Positions 16,106 to 24,316 of a stretch of DNA of 42,800 bases are shown piece by piece. The notes under the pieces are model-generated. The model was not told where the DNA came from. It saw nothing but the letters and a program-made list of their open reading frames with translations, and did no database searches. Origin of the DNA: Paracoccaceae bacterium (lineage in GTDB: Bacteria > Pseudomonadota > Alphaproteobacteria > Rhodobacterales > Rhodobacteraceae); the NCBI GenBank assembly GCA_013214575.1, contig JABSSD010000006.1, positions 1 to 42,800 of the forward strand, read 5' to 3'. Position numbers and translations under genes: made by a program. How positions within the stretch are numbered: position 1 is the stretch's first letter; each line of letters begins with the position of its first letter.

Positions 16106-17123
16106 GAGCCGGGACGTTATTCTTCAGCTGCGCGATTTGAAAACCTATTTTGCCTTGCGCCAGGGTGTTTTCCAACGGGTCACCGGCTTTGTCAAAGCGG
16201 TGGACGGGATCAATCTGGACATCTACCGGGGCGAGGTGCTGGGACTGGTCGGAGAGAGCGGTTGCGGCAAGACCACTTTGGGTAAATCCATCCTGCAACT
16301 GATCCGACCCACCGCCGGGGAAATCACCTATCACGGTGCCGACGGGACTGACGGGGCGGTGGACATGTGCTGTCTCAGTGACGCCGAAATGGTGGCCTAC
16401 CGCAAAAAGCTGCAGATCGTATTTCAGGACCCGCATTCCTCGCTGAACCCGGCTTTTACGATATTTGGCTCGTTGCAGGATCCGCTCAAGAAATACGGGG
16501 TGAAATCCAAGAAAGAGCGCCGCAAGATCATTGGCGATCTGCTGGAGGCGGTTAACCTTCAGCGCGACTACATGGACCGCTATCCGCATGAGTTTTCCGG
16601 TGGCCAGCGACAGAGGATCGGCATTGCCCGCGCCCTCAGCGTCGAGCCCGAACTGATTGTTTGCGACGAGGCGGTGAGCGCCCTGGACGTGTCGATACAG
16701 GCACAGGTTCTGCAACTGCTGATGGACCTGAAGAAAAAGCGCAACCTCACCTATATCTTCATCACCCACGACCTGAGCGTCACCGAATATATCTGCGACC
16801 GGATTGCGGTGATGTACCTGGGCCGCATTGTCGAACTGGCCCATACTGAAGATCTGTATGAGCATCGGCTGCACCCCTACACTCAGGCTCTGTTGTCGTC
16901 GATTCCGGTGGCGGATCTGGATCGAAAAACCAAGCGGATTGTGCTTGAAGGCGACGTGCCCAGTCCGATCAATCCGCCCTCAGGTTGCCCCTTTCATCCG
17001 CGCTGCCGGTTTGCCAAGGATATCTGCTCCACTGAGGTACCGGCTCTGCGCAAAGTGGTGACCGGCGGCAAGGAACACCATGTCTCGTGCCATTTGGTAG
17101 ACGATACGGTCACCGCCGCATGA
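16098..17123 (+). CDS. ABC transporter ATP-binding protein (DppF family)
   Basis: A 341-residue ATPase whose ATG overlaps the preceding gene by 8 nt. Walker A GESGCGKTT (about 52-60), Q-loop FQDPHSSLNPAFT, signature FSGGQRQRIGIARAL, Walker B LIVCDEAVSALD, switch His FITHDLS, and the C-terminal Cys cluster CPFHPRCRFAKDIC. Its stop overlaps the next sulfatase start (ATGA), so transport and desulfation are co-translated. The equivalent frame upstream of 16098 is only the shadow of dppD. Confidence 0.94.
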   Translation: MTESRDVILQLRDLKTYFALRQGVFQRVTGFVKAVDGINLDIYRGEVLGLVGESGCGKTTLGKSILQLIRPTAGEITYHGADGTDGAVDMCCLSDAEMVAYRKKLQIVFQDPHSSLNPAFTIFGSLQDPLKKYGVKSKKERRKIIGDLLEAVNLQRDYMDRYPHEFSGGQRQRIGIARALSVEPELIVCDEAVSALDVSIQAQVLQLLMDLKKKRNLTYIFITHDLSVTEYICDRIAVMYLGRIVELAHTEDLYEHRLHPYTQALLSSIPVADLDRKTKRIVLEGDVPSPINPPSGCPFHPRCRFAKDICSTEVPALRKVVTGGKEHHVSCHLVDDTVTAA

Positions 17124-18580
17124 AAAACCTGCTGTTCATTGGCGTTGACCAACTGCGCTGGGATGTCGTTGGGCCCAATAAATGCCAACCGGTTGCCACC
17201 CCAAATCTGGATAGGCTGATCAAAAACGGGGTGTCGTTTGAACGGACCTACGCCACCAGCCCGCTGTGCACCCCGTCACGTGGCTCGATGTTTACCGGCG
17301 ACTATGCCTTCAGTCACGGCATGGGCACCAACTGCGACATGTACCATGCGCTTGGAACCGAGCTGCGCAACCCGGATCAACTGCTCCATAAGGATCTGAT
17401 GGCGGCCGGGTACCGCTGCGGATTTGTTGGAAAATGGCATGTGGGAGTGGCAAAAACACCGGGCGACTATGGCTTTGAGGGCGAGGTTGCGGCGGGCTAT
17501 GGCAATTTGACCACAACCAAAGCCTTCAAGGCACATCTGGAAAAACAGGGGCTGTCCTACAGTGTTGAGCCAACATTGTTTTTCAACCCGGACCAGCAAA
17601 CGATGGCCGGCGGCCGCTGGAAGGGTCCGGTCCAGTCAACGCCCTGCCATTTTCAAACCCAGCAGATCATTGCGATGCTGCAAGATCTGTCCGCCACCGA
17701 GGCGCCGTTTTTTGCCACCGTGCAATATTGGGATCCCCATGGCCCGCATCTGGTGTCAGACGAATTTTACGGTTCGACCGATCGTGACAAGATCAAACCC
17801 TGGGCAAATTTCAACGACGACCTGAAGACAAAACCAGCGCGGGTCAAGCGGGAGCGCGATGATTTCTATCGACTACACCCGCGCCATGTGGACGAATTGG
17901 TTGAATATATCGGCCTCTATTGTGATCACGTGGCGATGCTGGATCATGAGATCGGTCGGTTGATGGCCTCTCTGGAAAGCCAGGGCTTGATCGAGGATAC
18001 ACTGATTGTATTCACCTCCGATCACGGCGATATGACCGGAGCCCACGGTGGGCTGATCGACAAGGGCCTGCTCTATGAGGAGGCCATGCGGGTGCCGATG
18101 GTGTTTAGCCATCCAGACCTAAAGCCGGGAACGCGCCGCGGATTGGCGCTGAATATGGACATCCTGCCAACGGCTCTTGGCCTCATGGGCATTGAATTCA
18201 CCCCGCGCCAGGCCGAGGATCTGACCCCCTTGGTCCGGGATGCGCGCCGCCAGGGCCGCAAGTTTTTACTGGCCGAATACCACGGTCTGCGGTTTCTCTA
18301 TTCGCAGCGCATGCTGGTCTCTGATGACGGATGGAAGTTTATATTTTCACCCGGCGACTATGACGAACTCTATGATCTGAACGCAGATCCAGATGAGCTG
18401 ACAAACCTCGCAGACAGCAACGAGCATGCAGAGGTTCTGGCCAGAATGCGCGCAGCACTGATGGCGCAAACAGCGAATTACAACGACCCTCTGCGCGACT
18501 GCGTGTCGAAATTCAACGGCCAGTGGCGCACCACCTCGGGTCAGTTTGATGCCACCAGCGCCTATCTGTCAGACACTTGA
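17120..18580 (+). CDS. Cytoplasmic S1-type sulfatase in the transporter operon
   Basis: A 486-residue sulfatase. N-terminal metal Asp in MKNLLFIGVDQLRWD, formylglycine motif LCTPSRGS (Cys50), complete sulfate-pocket motif GKWHVG, DPHGPH segment and distal metal site TSDHGDMTGAHGG. There is no signal peptide, so it is cytosolic. The ATG lies inside the stop of the DppF-type ATPase gene, a strong sign that it acts on what the importer brings in. It resembles the next gene in layout but differs clearly in sequence, so the two probably cleave different sulfate positions or sugars (inference). Confidence 0.92.
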   Translation: MKNLLFIGVDQLRWDVVGPNKCQPVATPNLDRLIKNGVSFERTYATSPLCTPSRGSMFTGDYAFSHGMGTNCDMYHALGTELRNPDQLLHKDLMAAGYRCGFVGKWHVGVAKTPGDYGFEGEVAAGYGNLTTTKAFKAHLEKQGLSYSVEPTLFFNPDQQTMAGGRWKGPVQSTPCHFQTQQIIAMLQDLSATEAPFFATVQYWDPHGPHLVSDEFYGSTDRDKIKPWANFNDDLKTKPARVKRERDDFYRLHPRHVDELVEYIGLYCDHVAMLDHEIGRLMASLESQGLIEDTLIVFTSDHGDMTGAHGGLIDKGLLYEEAMRVPMVFSHPDLKPGTRRGLALNMDILPTALGLMGIEFTPRQAEDLTPLVRDARRQGRKFLLAEYHGLRFLYSQRMLVSDDGWKFIFSPGDYDELYDLNADPDELTNLADSNEHAEVLARMRAALMAQTANYNDPLRDCVSKFNGQWRTTSGQFDATSAYLSDT

Positions 18581-18588
18581 GGTCCCAT

Positions 18589-20013
18589 ATGACGCCGCAC
18601 CGTCCAAACGTACTTTTGATAATAACGGACCAGCAGCGGCCGGACACATTGGGGTTTCGCGGCCAAACGCCGTGCAGGACGCCCAATATCGACAGCCTGG
18701 CTGCCGAAGGTGTGTCGTTTGACCGGGCCATAACCCCCTGCCCGCTGTGCCTTCCGTCGCGCGCCTCGATGTTTACCGGCCTCTATCCAACCCAGAATGA
18801 CATGATGTCAAACCAGACCGGTTATTTGCGCTCCTGCGAGATGCTCGATCATTTTCGCGGCGAAGGCTACCAGATCAATTACGCCGGCAAGTGGCATATG
18901 GGCGAAGGCAATATCGCTGATTTCACCGATCGCCATGCGGGCGACAGCACCGGGGTCTACAGCCAATGGTGTCTGGATCAGGGGCTGATTGACGGATGGA
19001 TGTTCAACGACCCGGCAACCCGCACCACCCGCGAGCCGTCAATGTCGATCCCCAAGGTCATTTGTCAGGATCTGCCGGTCGATAAGACAAACGAAGCCTA
19101 TGTGACCGATTTTGCCATCGACATGATCCGAACCCGTGACAAATCGAAACCGTTCTTTCAGGTCTGCTCCTACAACGGGCCGCATCCGCCGTTCATGATC
19201 CCAGAGCCCTATTTCAGCATGTACGCCCCTAGGGATGTTGCCATCCCGCCCAACTTTGGGCCGCAGGCGGATGAACATGAGGTCAATCAAACCAGCTATT
19301 ATCGCGATCTGTTCCTTGATCATGGCGAAGATTTTGACGCCTGGCGCGCCAGCTATGCGGTCTATTGGGGCTTTGTCACCCTGATCGACGATATGGTCGG
19401 CCGGGTGCTTGCTGCGGTCAAGGAGGAGGGGCTGATGGAGGACACCATCATTGTGTTCACCTCAGACCACGGCGAAAATCTGGGCGCCCACGGCTTGTGG
19501 CAGAAAATGGTGCCTTACGGCGAATCCATTTGTGTGCCTTTGGTGATCCGGGTGCCGGGCCGGCAGGGTTTGACGCAGACCCCCAAGCAGACCAATGTGC
19601 CGGCCAGCCTGATTGATATCGCCCCGACGCTGGCCGCCCTTTGTGGCTTGCCCGAAAGGCCGGGCTGGATGGGCGGCAACCTGTTTGCCAGGGATTGGAC
19701 GCTTGAAGGTGAGCCGCCGGTCTTTGCCATGCATCAGCCAATTGGTGATTGGATGAAAGTCACCGATTGGCGCATGATTGAACGGGATCGGTTTAAATAT
19801 GTTTGGTATCGGGGCAAGACGGGCGAGTTATTCGATCTTGGTGCCGATCCGGGCGAGCTTGGCAATCTTATTGACGCGCCAGAGTGTCAGCCCCGTCTTT
19901 TGGAGCTCAAACAACAGCTTGGCGCATTTATGGCGGCGACGGATGACCCCCTGCTGGCCGATTTCCAACGGGAGGTTAATGCCGCCGGGCAGGCAGGCCC
20001 AGACCGGTGCTGA
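18589..20013 (+). CDS. Cytoplasmic S1-type sulfatase, last gene of transporter operon
   Basis: A 474-residue sulfatase: NVLLIITDQQRPDTLG (metal Asp), formylglycine motif LCLPSRAS (Cys54), GKWHMG pocket, NGPHPPFMIPEPY, distal metal site TSDHGENLGAHGL. No signal peptide. The ATG at 18589 has GAGG 6 nt upstream; an in-frame TTG at 18577 overlaps the preceding gene and is less likely. It ends 9 nt from the convergent nanK stop. Third sulfatase of the locus. Confidence 0.92.
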   Translation: MTPHRPNVLLIITDQQRPDTLGFRGQTPCRTPNIDSLAAEGVSFDRAITPCPLCLPSRASMFTGLYPTQNDMMSNQTGYLRSCEMLDHFRGEGYQINYAGKWHMGEGNIADFTDRHAGDSTGVYSQWCLDQGLIDGWMFNDPATRTTREPSMSIPKVICQDLPVDKTNEAYVTDFAIDMIRTRDKSKPFFQVCSYNGPHPPFMIPEPYFSMYAPRDVAIPPNFGPQADEHEVNQTSYYRDLFLDHGEDFDAWRASYAVYWGFVTLIDDMVGRVLAAVKEEGLMEDTIIVFTSDHGENLGAHGLWQKMVPYGESICVPLVIRVPGRQGLTQTPKQTNVPASLIDIAPTLAALCGLPERPGWMGGNLFARDWTLEGEPPVFAMHQPIGDWMKVTDWRMIERDRFKYVWYRGKTGELFDLGADPGELGNLIDAPECQPRLLELKQQLGAFMAATDDPLLADFQREVNAAGQAGPDRC

Positions 20014-20022
20014 CGTTCTCAG

Positions 20023-20922
20023 TCACCGGTCAATAAGCACCCCGAGCAGCGCCGAATTTGCGCCCAGTTCAACCGGCACGATTTCTGGCTGAAACAGCCT
20101 CGGCTCGCATGACAGTGCCTGTCGGACCAGATCGATATAGCCCTGTGCGGTGCCAATGCTGCCGCCCAGCACGATCCGCTCCAGATCAAGAAGCGACTTC
20201 AGGTTCGCGCTGAGTTCAGCCACAACCGAGGCGGATTGCTCGATCAGGGTGCTGGCCCAACCTGCCCCGGCAAGATGCGCCTCAAACACCGCCCTGGCGT
20301 CCAGACCCGGATGACCCAGTGCGGCGGCCTGCGCCGCGATGGCGCGGCCCGACGCCACACTTTCGACGGTCTGTCTGCGACCACTGCCACAGGTGCCGCT
20401 ACTCACCCGGGTGGTGGTAAACCCCATGTGACCCGCCAGCCCCGAGTCTGATATCAGCGGCCGACCGTTCAGAATAATGCCACCGCCAACCCCGGTTGAG
20501 ACAGTGACAAAAGCCATGTTGCGGCTGCCCCGCCCGGCGCCAAAGGCATATTCCCCCAAGGCGGCGGCAATGGCATCGTTTTGCACCGTGACCCGCCGGC
20601 CCAGCTGGTCCGACAGAATCTCCTGCAACGGCACCGAGACCACCTGGCTCAGGGTGTCCGTGTTGACCGCAAACCAGTCGCCATCGCGACTAACCCGCCC
20701 CGACAATGCAACCCCGACCGCTTCATCCGCCCGCAGCTGCAGACCTGCAAGCAGATCGCCAATGGCGGCAATTTGCTCCGCCACGCTGGCGTCGCCATCC
20801 GTTTGCATCCTTTCGCTCTCAATGATCCGGCCGTGCTCAAGTCTGGCGGCAGCGATCTTGGTGCCGCCAAAATCGACGGCCACACCGCTGGGCAAAACAG
20901 GATCTGGATTTAGCGACCTCAT
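20023..20922 (-). CDS. nanK: N-acetylmannosamine kinase (ROK family)
   Basis: A 299-residue ROK sugar kinase predicted to phosphorylate ManNAc, the NanA product. VAVDFGGTKIAAARL is the phosphate loop, VQNDAIAAALGE holds the catalytic Asp, and STGVGGGIILNG and GLAGHMGF match the family. The C-terminal IVLGGSIGTAQGYIDLV closely parallels E. coli NanK. The usual ROK zinc motif (CxCGxxGCxE) is altered to TCGSGRRQTVE: one Cys is left and two residues are added, so structural zinc is probably absent. ATG one base after the nanE stop. Convergent with the sulfatase gene. Confidence 0.88.
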   Translation of the reverse strand: MRSLNPDPVLPSGVAVDFGGTKIAAARLEHGRIIESERMQTDGDASVAEQIAAIGDLLAGLQLRADEAVGVALSGRVSRDGDWFAVNTDTLSQVVSVPLQEILSDQLGRRVTVQNDAIAAALGEYAFGAGRGSRNMAFVTVSTGVGGGIILNGRPLISDSGLAGHMGFTTTRVSSGTCGSGRRQTVESVASGRAIAAQAAALGHPGLDARAVFEAHLAGAGWASTLIEQSASVVAELSANLKSLLDLERIVLGGSIGTAQGYIDLVRQALSCEPRLFQPEIVPVELGANSALLGVLIDR

Positions 20923-20923
20923 G

Positions 20924-21595
20924 TCATGCCTCTTTCACCGCTGAGGCAAACCAATCGGTAATATGTTCCACCCGGGTCACCGCGCTGCCAACAGTGACGC
21001 AATCGGCCCCGGCCTTCATCGCCTGCGCCGCCAGTTCGGGCGCGTTGAAGCGGCCCTCGGCCATAACAAAGGCGCCCAACTGGCTGAGCGATTGAACAAA
21101 GGTGAAGTCCGGACCGGTTCCCGCCGGCGCGATGTCATAGGCATATCCGGATAGGGTGCTGCCCAGAATGTCAGCCCCTTCGGCCAATGCCGTTTTGGCG
21201 TCACCCAGGGTTGCGCAATCGGCCATTGCCAATTTGCCCTGCGCCTTGATCGCCCTGACCAGATCAGCGGTGGTCACCGGGCGGGCGCGTTGGGTGGCGT
21301 CATAGGCGATGATATCAGCCCCCATTGCGGCCAGATCGGCAACATCCTTCAGATAGGGCGTGATCCGGACCTCGCTGCCCGCAAGGTTGCGCTTAACAAT
21401 CCCGATGATCGGCAATTTGGTCTTTGTGCGCACCGCTTTCAGGTTTGCCGTGCCTTCTATGCGCAAGCCACCCGCGCCGCCGGCCTCAGCCGCCAGGGCC
21501 ATCGCCGCAACGATTGAGGGCGCATCCATCGGGCCGTTATCAACCGGCTGGCACGACACCACCAGCGCCCCTTTGAGTTGGTTTAAAACAGTCAT
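20924..21595 (-). CDS. nanE: N-acetylmannosamine-6-phosphate 2-epimerase
   Basis: A 223-residue TIM-barrel enzyme of the NanE family that converts ManNAc-6-P to GlcNAc-6-P. Family text: LKGALVVSCQPVDNGPM at the start, IIGIVKRN with the catalytic-region Lys (about 68), ADIIAYDATQRARP, GADILGSTLSGY, VMAEGRFNAPE (Glu) and GADCVTVGSAVTRVEHIT near the end. Length is normal. Second gene of the gntR-nanE-nanK operon, 17 nt after the regulator. The next enzymes, NagA and NagB, are not in the window. Confidence 0.93.
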   Translation of the reverse strand: MTVLNQLKGALVVSCQPVDNGPMDAPSIVAAMALAAEAGGAGGLRIEGTANLKAVRTKTKLPIIGIVKRNLAGSEVRITPYLKDVADLAAMGADIIAYDATQRARPVTTADLVRAIKAQGKLAMADCATLGDAKTALAEGADILGSTLSGYAYDIAPAGTGPDFTFVQSLSQLGAFVMAEGRFNAPELAAQAMKAGADCVTVGSAVTRVEHITDWFASAVKEA

Positions 21596-21612
21596 AATTG
21601 GCTCATTTATTG

Positions 21613-22326
21613 TTATTTCAGTGCGACGACACCGGGTTTCGACAGCCCTGCCCGAAAGGATCTGGCAAGATGGGTATCCATCACCGCCATCGCCCGCTGC
21701 GGGTCATTTTCAGCAATCGCCTCATATATCTGACGGTGTTCCTCGTAGCTGACCTGATTGCGCTCAAGTTGATTTTCAGCGGTGGGCCGGCTTGCCACCA
21801 GCCGGTAAACAAACCGATCATGCAGTTCGAGGATGATCGGGTTCTGCACCACGGATACGATTGCCCGGTGAAACGCGGCATCGGCTTTGCCAAAGGCAAT
21901 ATCATCCTTCAATGCGGCAAACCCCTGTTCCAAAGCCGCGTGAATATGCGCCACTTGCAGGTTTGTTGCGTCCTGTGCGGCGCTGCGAACCGCGCCAACT
22001 TCGATAAACTGGCGCACCTGTTCCAGATAGGCGTGGCTGTTTGTACGGCCCAAAAGATCCTGAAGGTTCTCGCCGGTGGTCTGGAATATACTGCTGATCG
22101 ACGGCTTCATGGCCCGCGGGCGCTTGGAGGTCTCGAGGCTGGCAAACCCGCGCGCTTGCATTTTCACCAGCGCCGCCCGGATGGTTGGTCGCGAGGTTGC
22201 AAACCGTTCACACAACTGGCGTTCTGGCGGCAACGCAGTGCCGTATTCAATGCTGCCATTTCTGATTTCATCAATCAAAGCCTCTGCAACAGTGTCTGCT
22301 GTCGGCCGTGGGTTGTTGATGTCCAC
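21613..22326 (-). CDS. GntR/FadR-type regulator of nanE-nanK
   Basis: A 237-residue protein starting at GTG with GGGGGAG 8 nt upstream. GntR winged helix at about residues 8-70 (ALPPERQLCERFATSRPTI). FCD domain with DAAFHRAIVSVVQNPI and EHRQIYEAIAENDPQRA. It is a diverged paralog of the regulator at 10806 (HLEQARLFLE versus YLEQVRQFIE, shared ATNxQVA). First gene of an operon with nanE and nanK, so it probably autoregulates and responds to a sialic-acid-derived ligand (inference). Confidence 0.9.
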   Translation of the reverse strand: MDINNPRPTADTVAEALIDEIRNGSIEYGTALPPERQLCERFATSRPTIRAALVKMQARGFASLETSKRPRAMKPSISSIFQTTGENLQDLLGRTNSHAYLEQVRQFIEVGAVRSAAQDATNLQVAHIHAALEQGFAALKDDIAFGKADAAFHRAIVSVVQNPIILELHDRFVYRLVASRPTAENQLERNQVSYEEHRQIYEAIAENDPQRAMAVMDTHLARSFRAGLSKPGVVALK

Positions 22327-22358
22327 CCTGATTGCTCCCCCTGATCAACACAAGTAGG

Positions 22359-22480
22359 ATTGGTTAATCCAAATGAGACTTTCGGTCAACGTAAACCGGA
22401 AACTTCCAATCCACACGGCATTCCATGCCCTGCCACACCCATGCATCACAGATCCGCTGTCAGAAATTGATTTTTGGTCA
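22359..22480 (-). promoter_or_regulatory. Promoter/operator region of gntR-nanE-nanK
   Basis: Holds three candidate sites. The first is 22462-22480 (agaaattgatttttggtca), identical in 18 of 19 positions to 10715-10733 at nanA and in the same orientation relative to its operon. The second is GGTCAAC at 22384-22390, which on the minus strand gives a TTGACC -35-like box. The third is the small dyad TTGG-N5-CCAA at 22360-22372, at the place expected for -10 or an operator about 35 nt before the GTG. Confidence 0.5.
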
Positions 22481-22506
22481 GTCCAAAGCCCGCCTATCTG
22501 ATGACG

Positions 22507-23289
22507 TCAGTCAATCCGGACAATCTTTCTCAGGGCATCGGTCATGCGGCCGTTATCTGCCAGCACCCGGCTGCCCTGGGACAGAAAATCTTCGAGTCCG
22601 TCGACATCATACCGGCCGCCCGCTTCGCTCAGGATCAGCAGGGCCGCAAAAGCATCCCAGGCATTTAGGTGGGCCTCGTAATAGGCCTCGGCCTGGCCCC
22701 TTGCCACCGCCAGCAAGCCGGCAGCGGCGGCGCCGTTGCGGCGGTATTCGCTGCCGCTGGTGATGGTGCGTTCTATCAGTGTCAAATAATCGGCCAGCGG
22801 CGCCCGTGCGGATCGGCCCAGCATCAGGATTGACTGTTCAATCTGGTCAACCTCGGACACTGTGATCCGCTGATCGTTCAGGAAAGCGCCCTGTCCCTTT
22901 TGCGCCCATGCCAGACAGTTGCTGTCGGGCAGCGCCAGAACGCCAAGCTGGATCTCGCCTGCACTGCACCAGGCAATCGACACCGCCCAATCCGCAAACC
23001 CGTGCATATAATTGGTGGTGCCATCAATTGGATCCACCACCCAGATATCGCCACCCTCGCCCGTCCGGCCATCTTCTTCGCCCAAAAAGGCCTCGTCTCC
23101 GAACCGCGCGGCGATCCTGTTGCGAATCAGTTTCTCAACTTCACAATCCGCAAAGGTCACGAAGTCCTGTATGCCTTTGCTCTGCACAAAATCATCTGAT
23201 TTGTTCTGCCGCAGCGCCAGCGCCAGTGCTGCCGCCTCGGATGCCAGGTCCTTGGTGAATTCAAGCCTTTCGGCGATGTCATACCCCAT
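22507..23289 (-). CDS. Inositol monophosphatase family protein
   Basis: A 260-residue Mg-dependent sugar-phosphatase fold. The metal-binding motifs are intact: GEE at about 70-72, WVVDPIDGTTNYMHG (Asp86, Asp89) and WDAFAALLILSEAGG near the C-terminus. Cytoplasmic. Families with these motifs hydrolyse inositol-1-phosphate, histidinol phosphate, PAP or related esters; length and motif spacing fit inositol-phosphatase-like members. The ATG overlaps the LacI stop by 11 nt, so it is the last gene of the operon led by the SBP gene at 29017-30369. Together with the GDPD it may dephosphorylate the product of glycerophosphodiester cleavage (inference). Confidence 0.9.
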   Translation of the reverse strand: MGYDIAERLEFTKDLASEAAALALALRQNKSDDFVQSKGIQDFVTFADCEVEKLIRNRIAARFGDEAFLGEEDGRTGEGGDIWVVDPIDGTTNYMHGFADWAVSIAWCSAGEIQLGVLALPDSNCLAWAQKGQGAFLNDQRITVSEVDQIEQSILMLGRSARAPLADYLTLIERTITSGSEYRRNGAAAAGLLAVARGQAEAYYEAHLNAWDAFAALLILSEAGGRYDVDGLEDFLSQGSRVLADNGRMTDALRKIVRID

Positions 23290-24316
23290 GGGATGTCCTT
23301 GTTGTCTTGCGATAGACTGGCGTTACCGAGTGAATGATATTGCGCGCTTTTAAATTAGGGTTTTTGATCCGGTTCAGCATCATCTCGACCGCCGCCACCG
23401 ATTGTTTTTCAGCGTCCTGGCGAATGGTGGAGAGTTGATAAGACCCCCATGAGGCCTGTTCAACATCATCGAACCCGACAATCTGCAGCTGACCCGGAAC
23501 CGCAATACCATAATCATGGCGCAGCGTATCCAGCACCCCAAAGGCCAATGTATCGGTGGCGCAGAACAGCCCGTCGAGGCCCGCATCCCCGGCCAGCACG
23601 GACTCGGCTATGGTATGGGCCGCCCGGCGACCGGCCGCAAAATCCTGTCCGTCAGTGAAGAACTGCTGCACCGGAATATTTTCCTGCTCACAGGTCTGAA
23701 TGAAATACTTCGCCCGACCGGTGACTGAATAAGAGGGTGCGATGGGCTGCAGCGCCGCCAGTCGCCGCGCCCCGGACGAGGTCAGCATTTCAAACGCCAG
23801 CCTGCCGCTCTGCTCGATATCAATCTGGATAGTATCCACGTCATCCATTTCGAGACCGCGATTGACCAGAACAATTGGGATCGATAGCCGGCTGCATTCC
23901 GCGATGATTGTCGATGGCGGTGTTGCCGAGGTGATCAGGATACCCGCAACATTGTAATTGAACAGGATTTCCGACAGTTTTTCGACTTCGTCTTCGGTTT
24001 CGGCTGTCATCAAGATAGGGCGAAAGCCACGCTGCAGGAACTCTCTGGCTGCAATCTTGACCTGGCGCGAGCGAAACGGTGAATCCAGTGCCGAGGCCAC
24101 AATCCCCACAAGATTTGAATGCCGGGTCTGCAGGCTGCGCGCCATGAAATTGACCCGGTAGCCAAGGCTGCTCGCAGCCTCGAGAACTTTCTGACGGGTG
24201 GCATCTGAAATCACCGCATCCTTGGAAAAGGCGCGTGACACAGCAGAGCGGGAGACGCCGGCCAGCCGGGCAACATCAAAGGATGTCACACGTCGTTTTA
24301 AAGGGTCATCGGTCAA
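23279..24316 (-). CDS. LacI-family transcriptional regulator
   Basis: A 345-residue LacI protein. The N-terminal HTH and hinge read VTSFDVARLAGVSRSAVSRA (about 10-29) and on to LGYRVNFMARSLQ. A periplasmic-binding-type effector domain follows with NLVGIVASALDSPF, GILITSA, IPIVLVNRG and IVGFDDVEQASWG. The start is TTG at 24316 with AAAGGA 7 nt upstream, just inside the end of the GDPD gene. A GTG nine codons later is possible. It sits inside the operon it probably controls through the two GCACACGTGTGC palindromes upstream of the SBP gene. Confidence 0.92.
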   Translation of the reverse strand: MTDDPLKRRVTSFDVARLAGVSRSAVSRAFSKDAVISDATRQKVLEAASSLGYRVNFMARSLQTRHSNLVGIVASALDSPFRSRQVKIAAREFLQRGFRPILMTAETEDEVEKLSEILFNYNVAGILITSATPPSTIIAECSRLSIPIVLVNRGLEMDDVDTIQIDIEQSGRLAFEMLTSSGARRLAALQPIAPSYSVTGRAKYFIQTCEQENIPVQQFFTDGQDFAAGRRAAHTIAESVLAGDAGLDGLFCATDTLAFGVLDTLRHDYGIAVPGQLQIVGFDDVEQASWGSYQLSTIRQDAEKQSVAAVEMMLNRIKNPNLKARNIIHSVTPVYRKTTRTSHGV

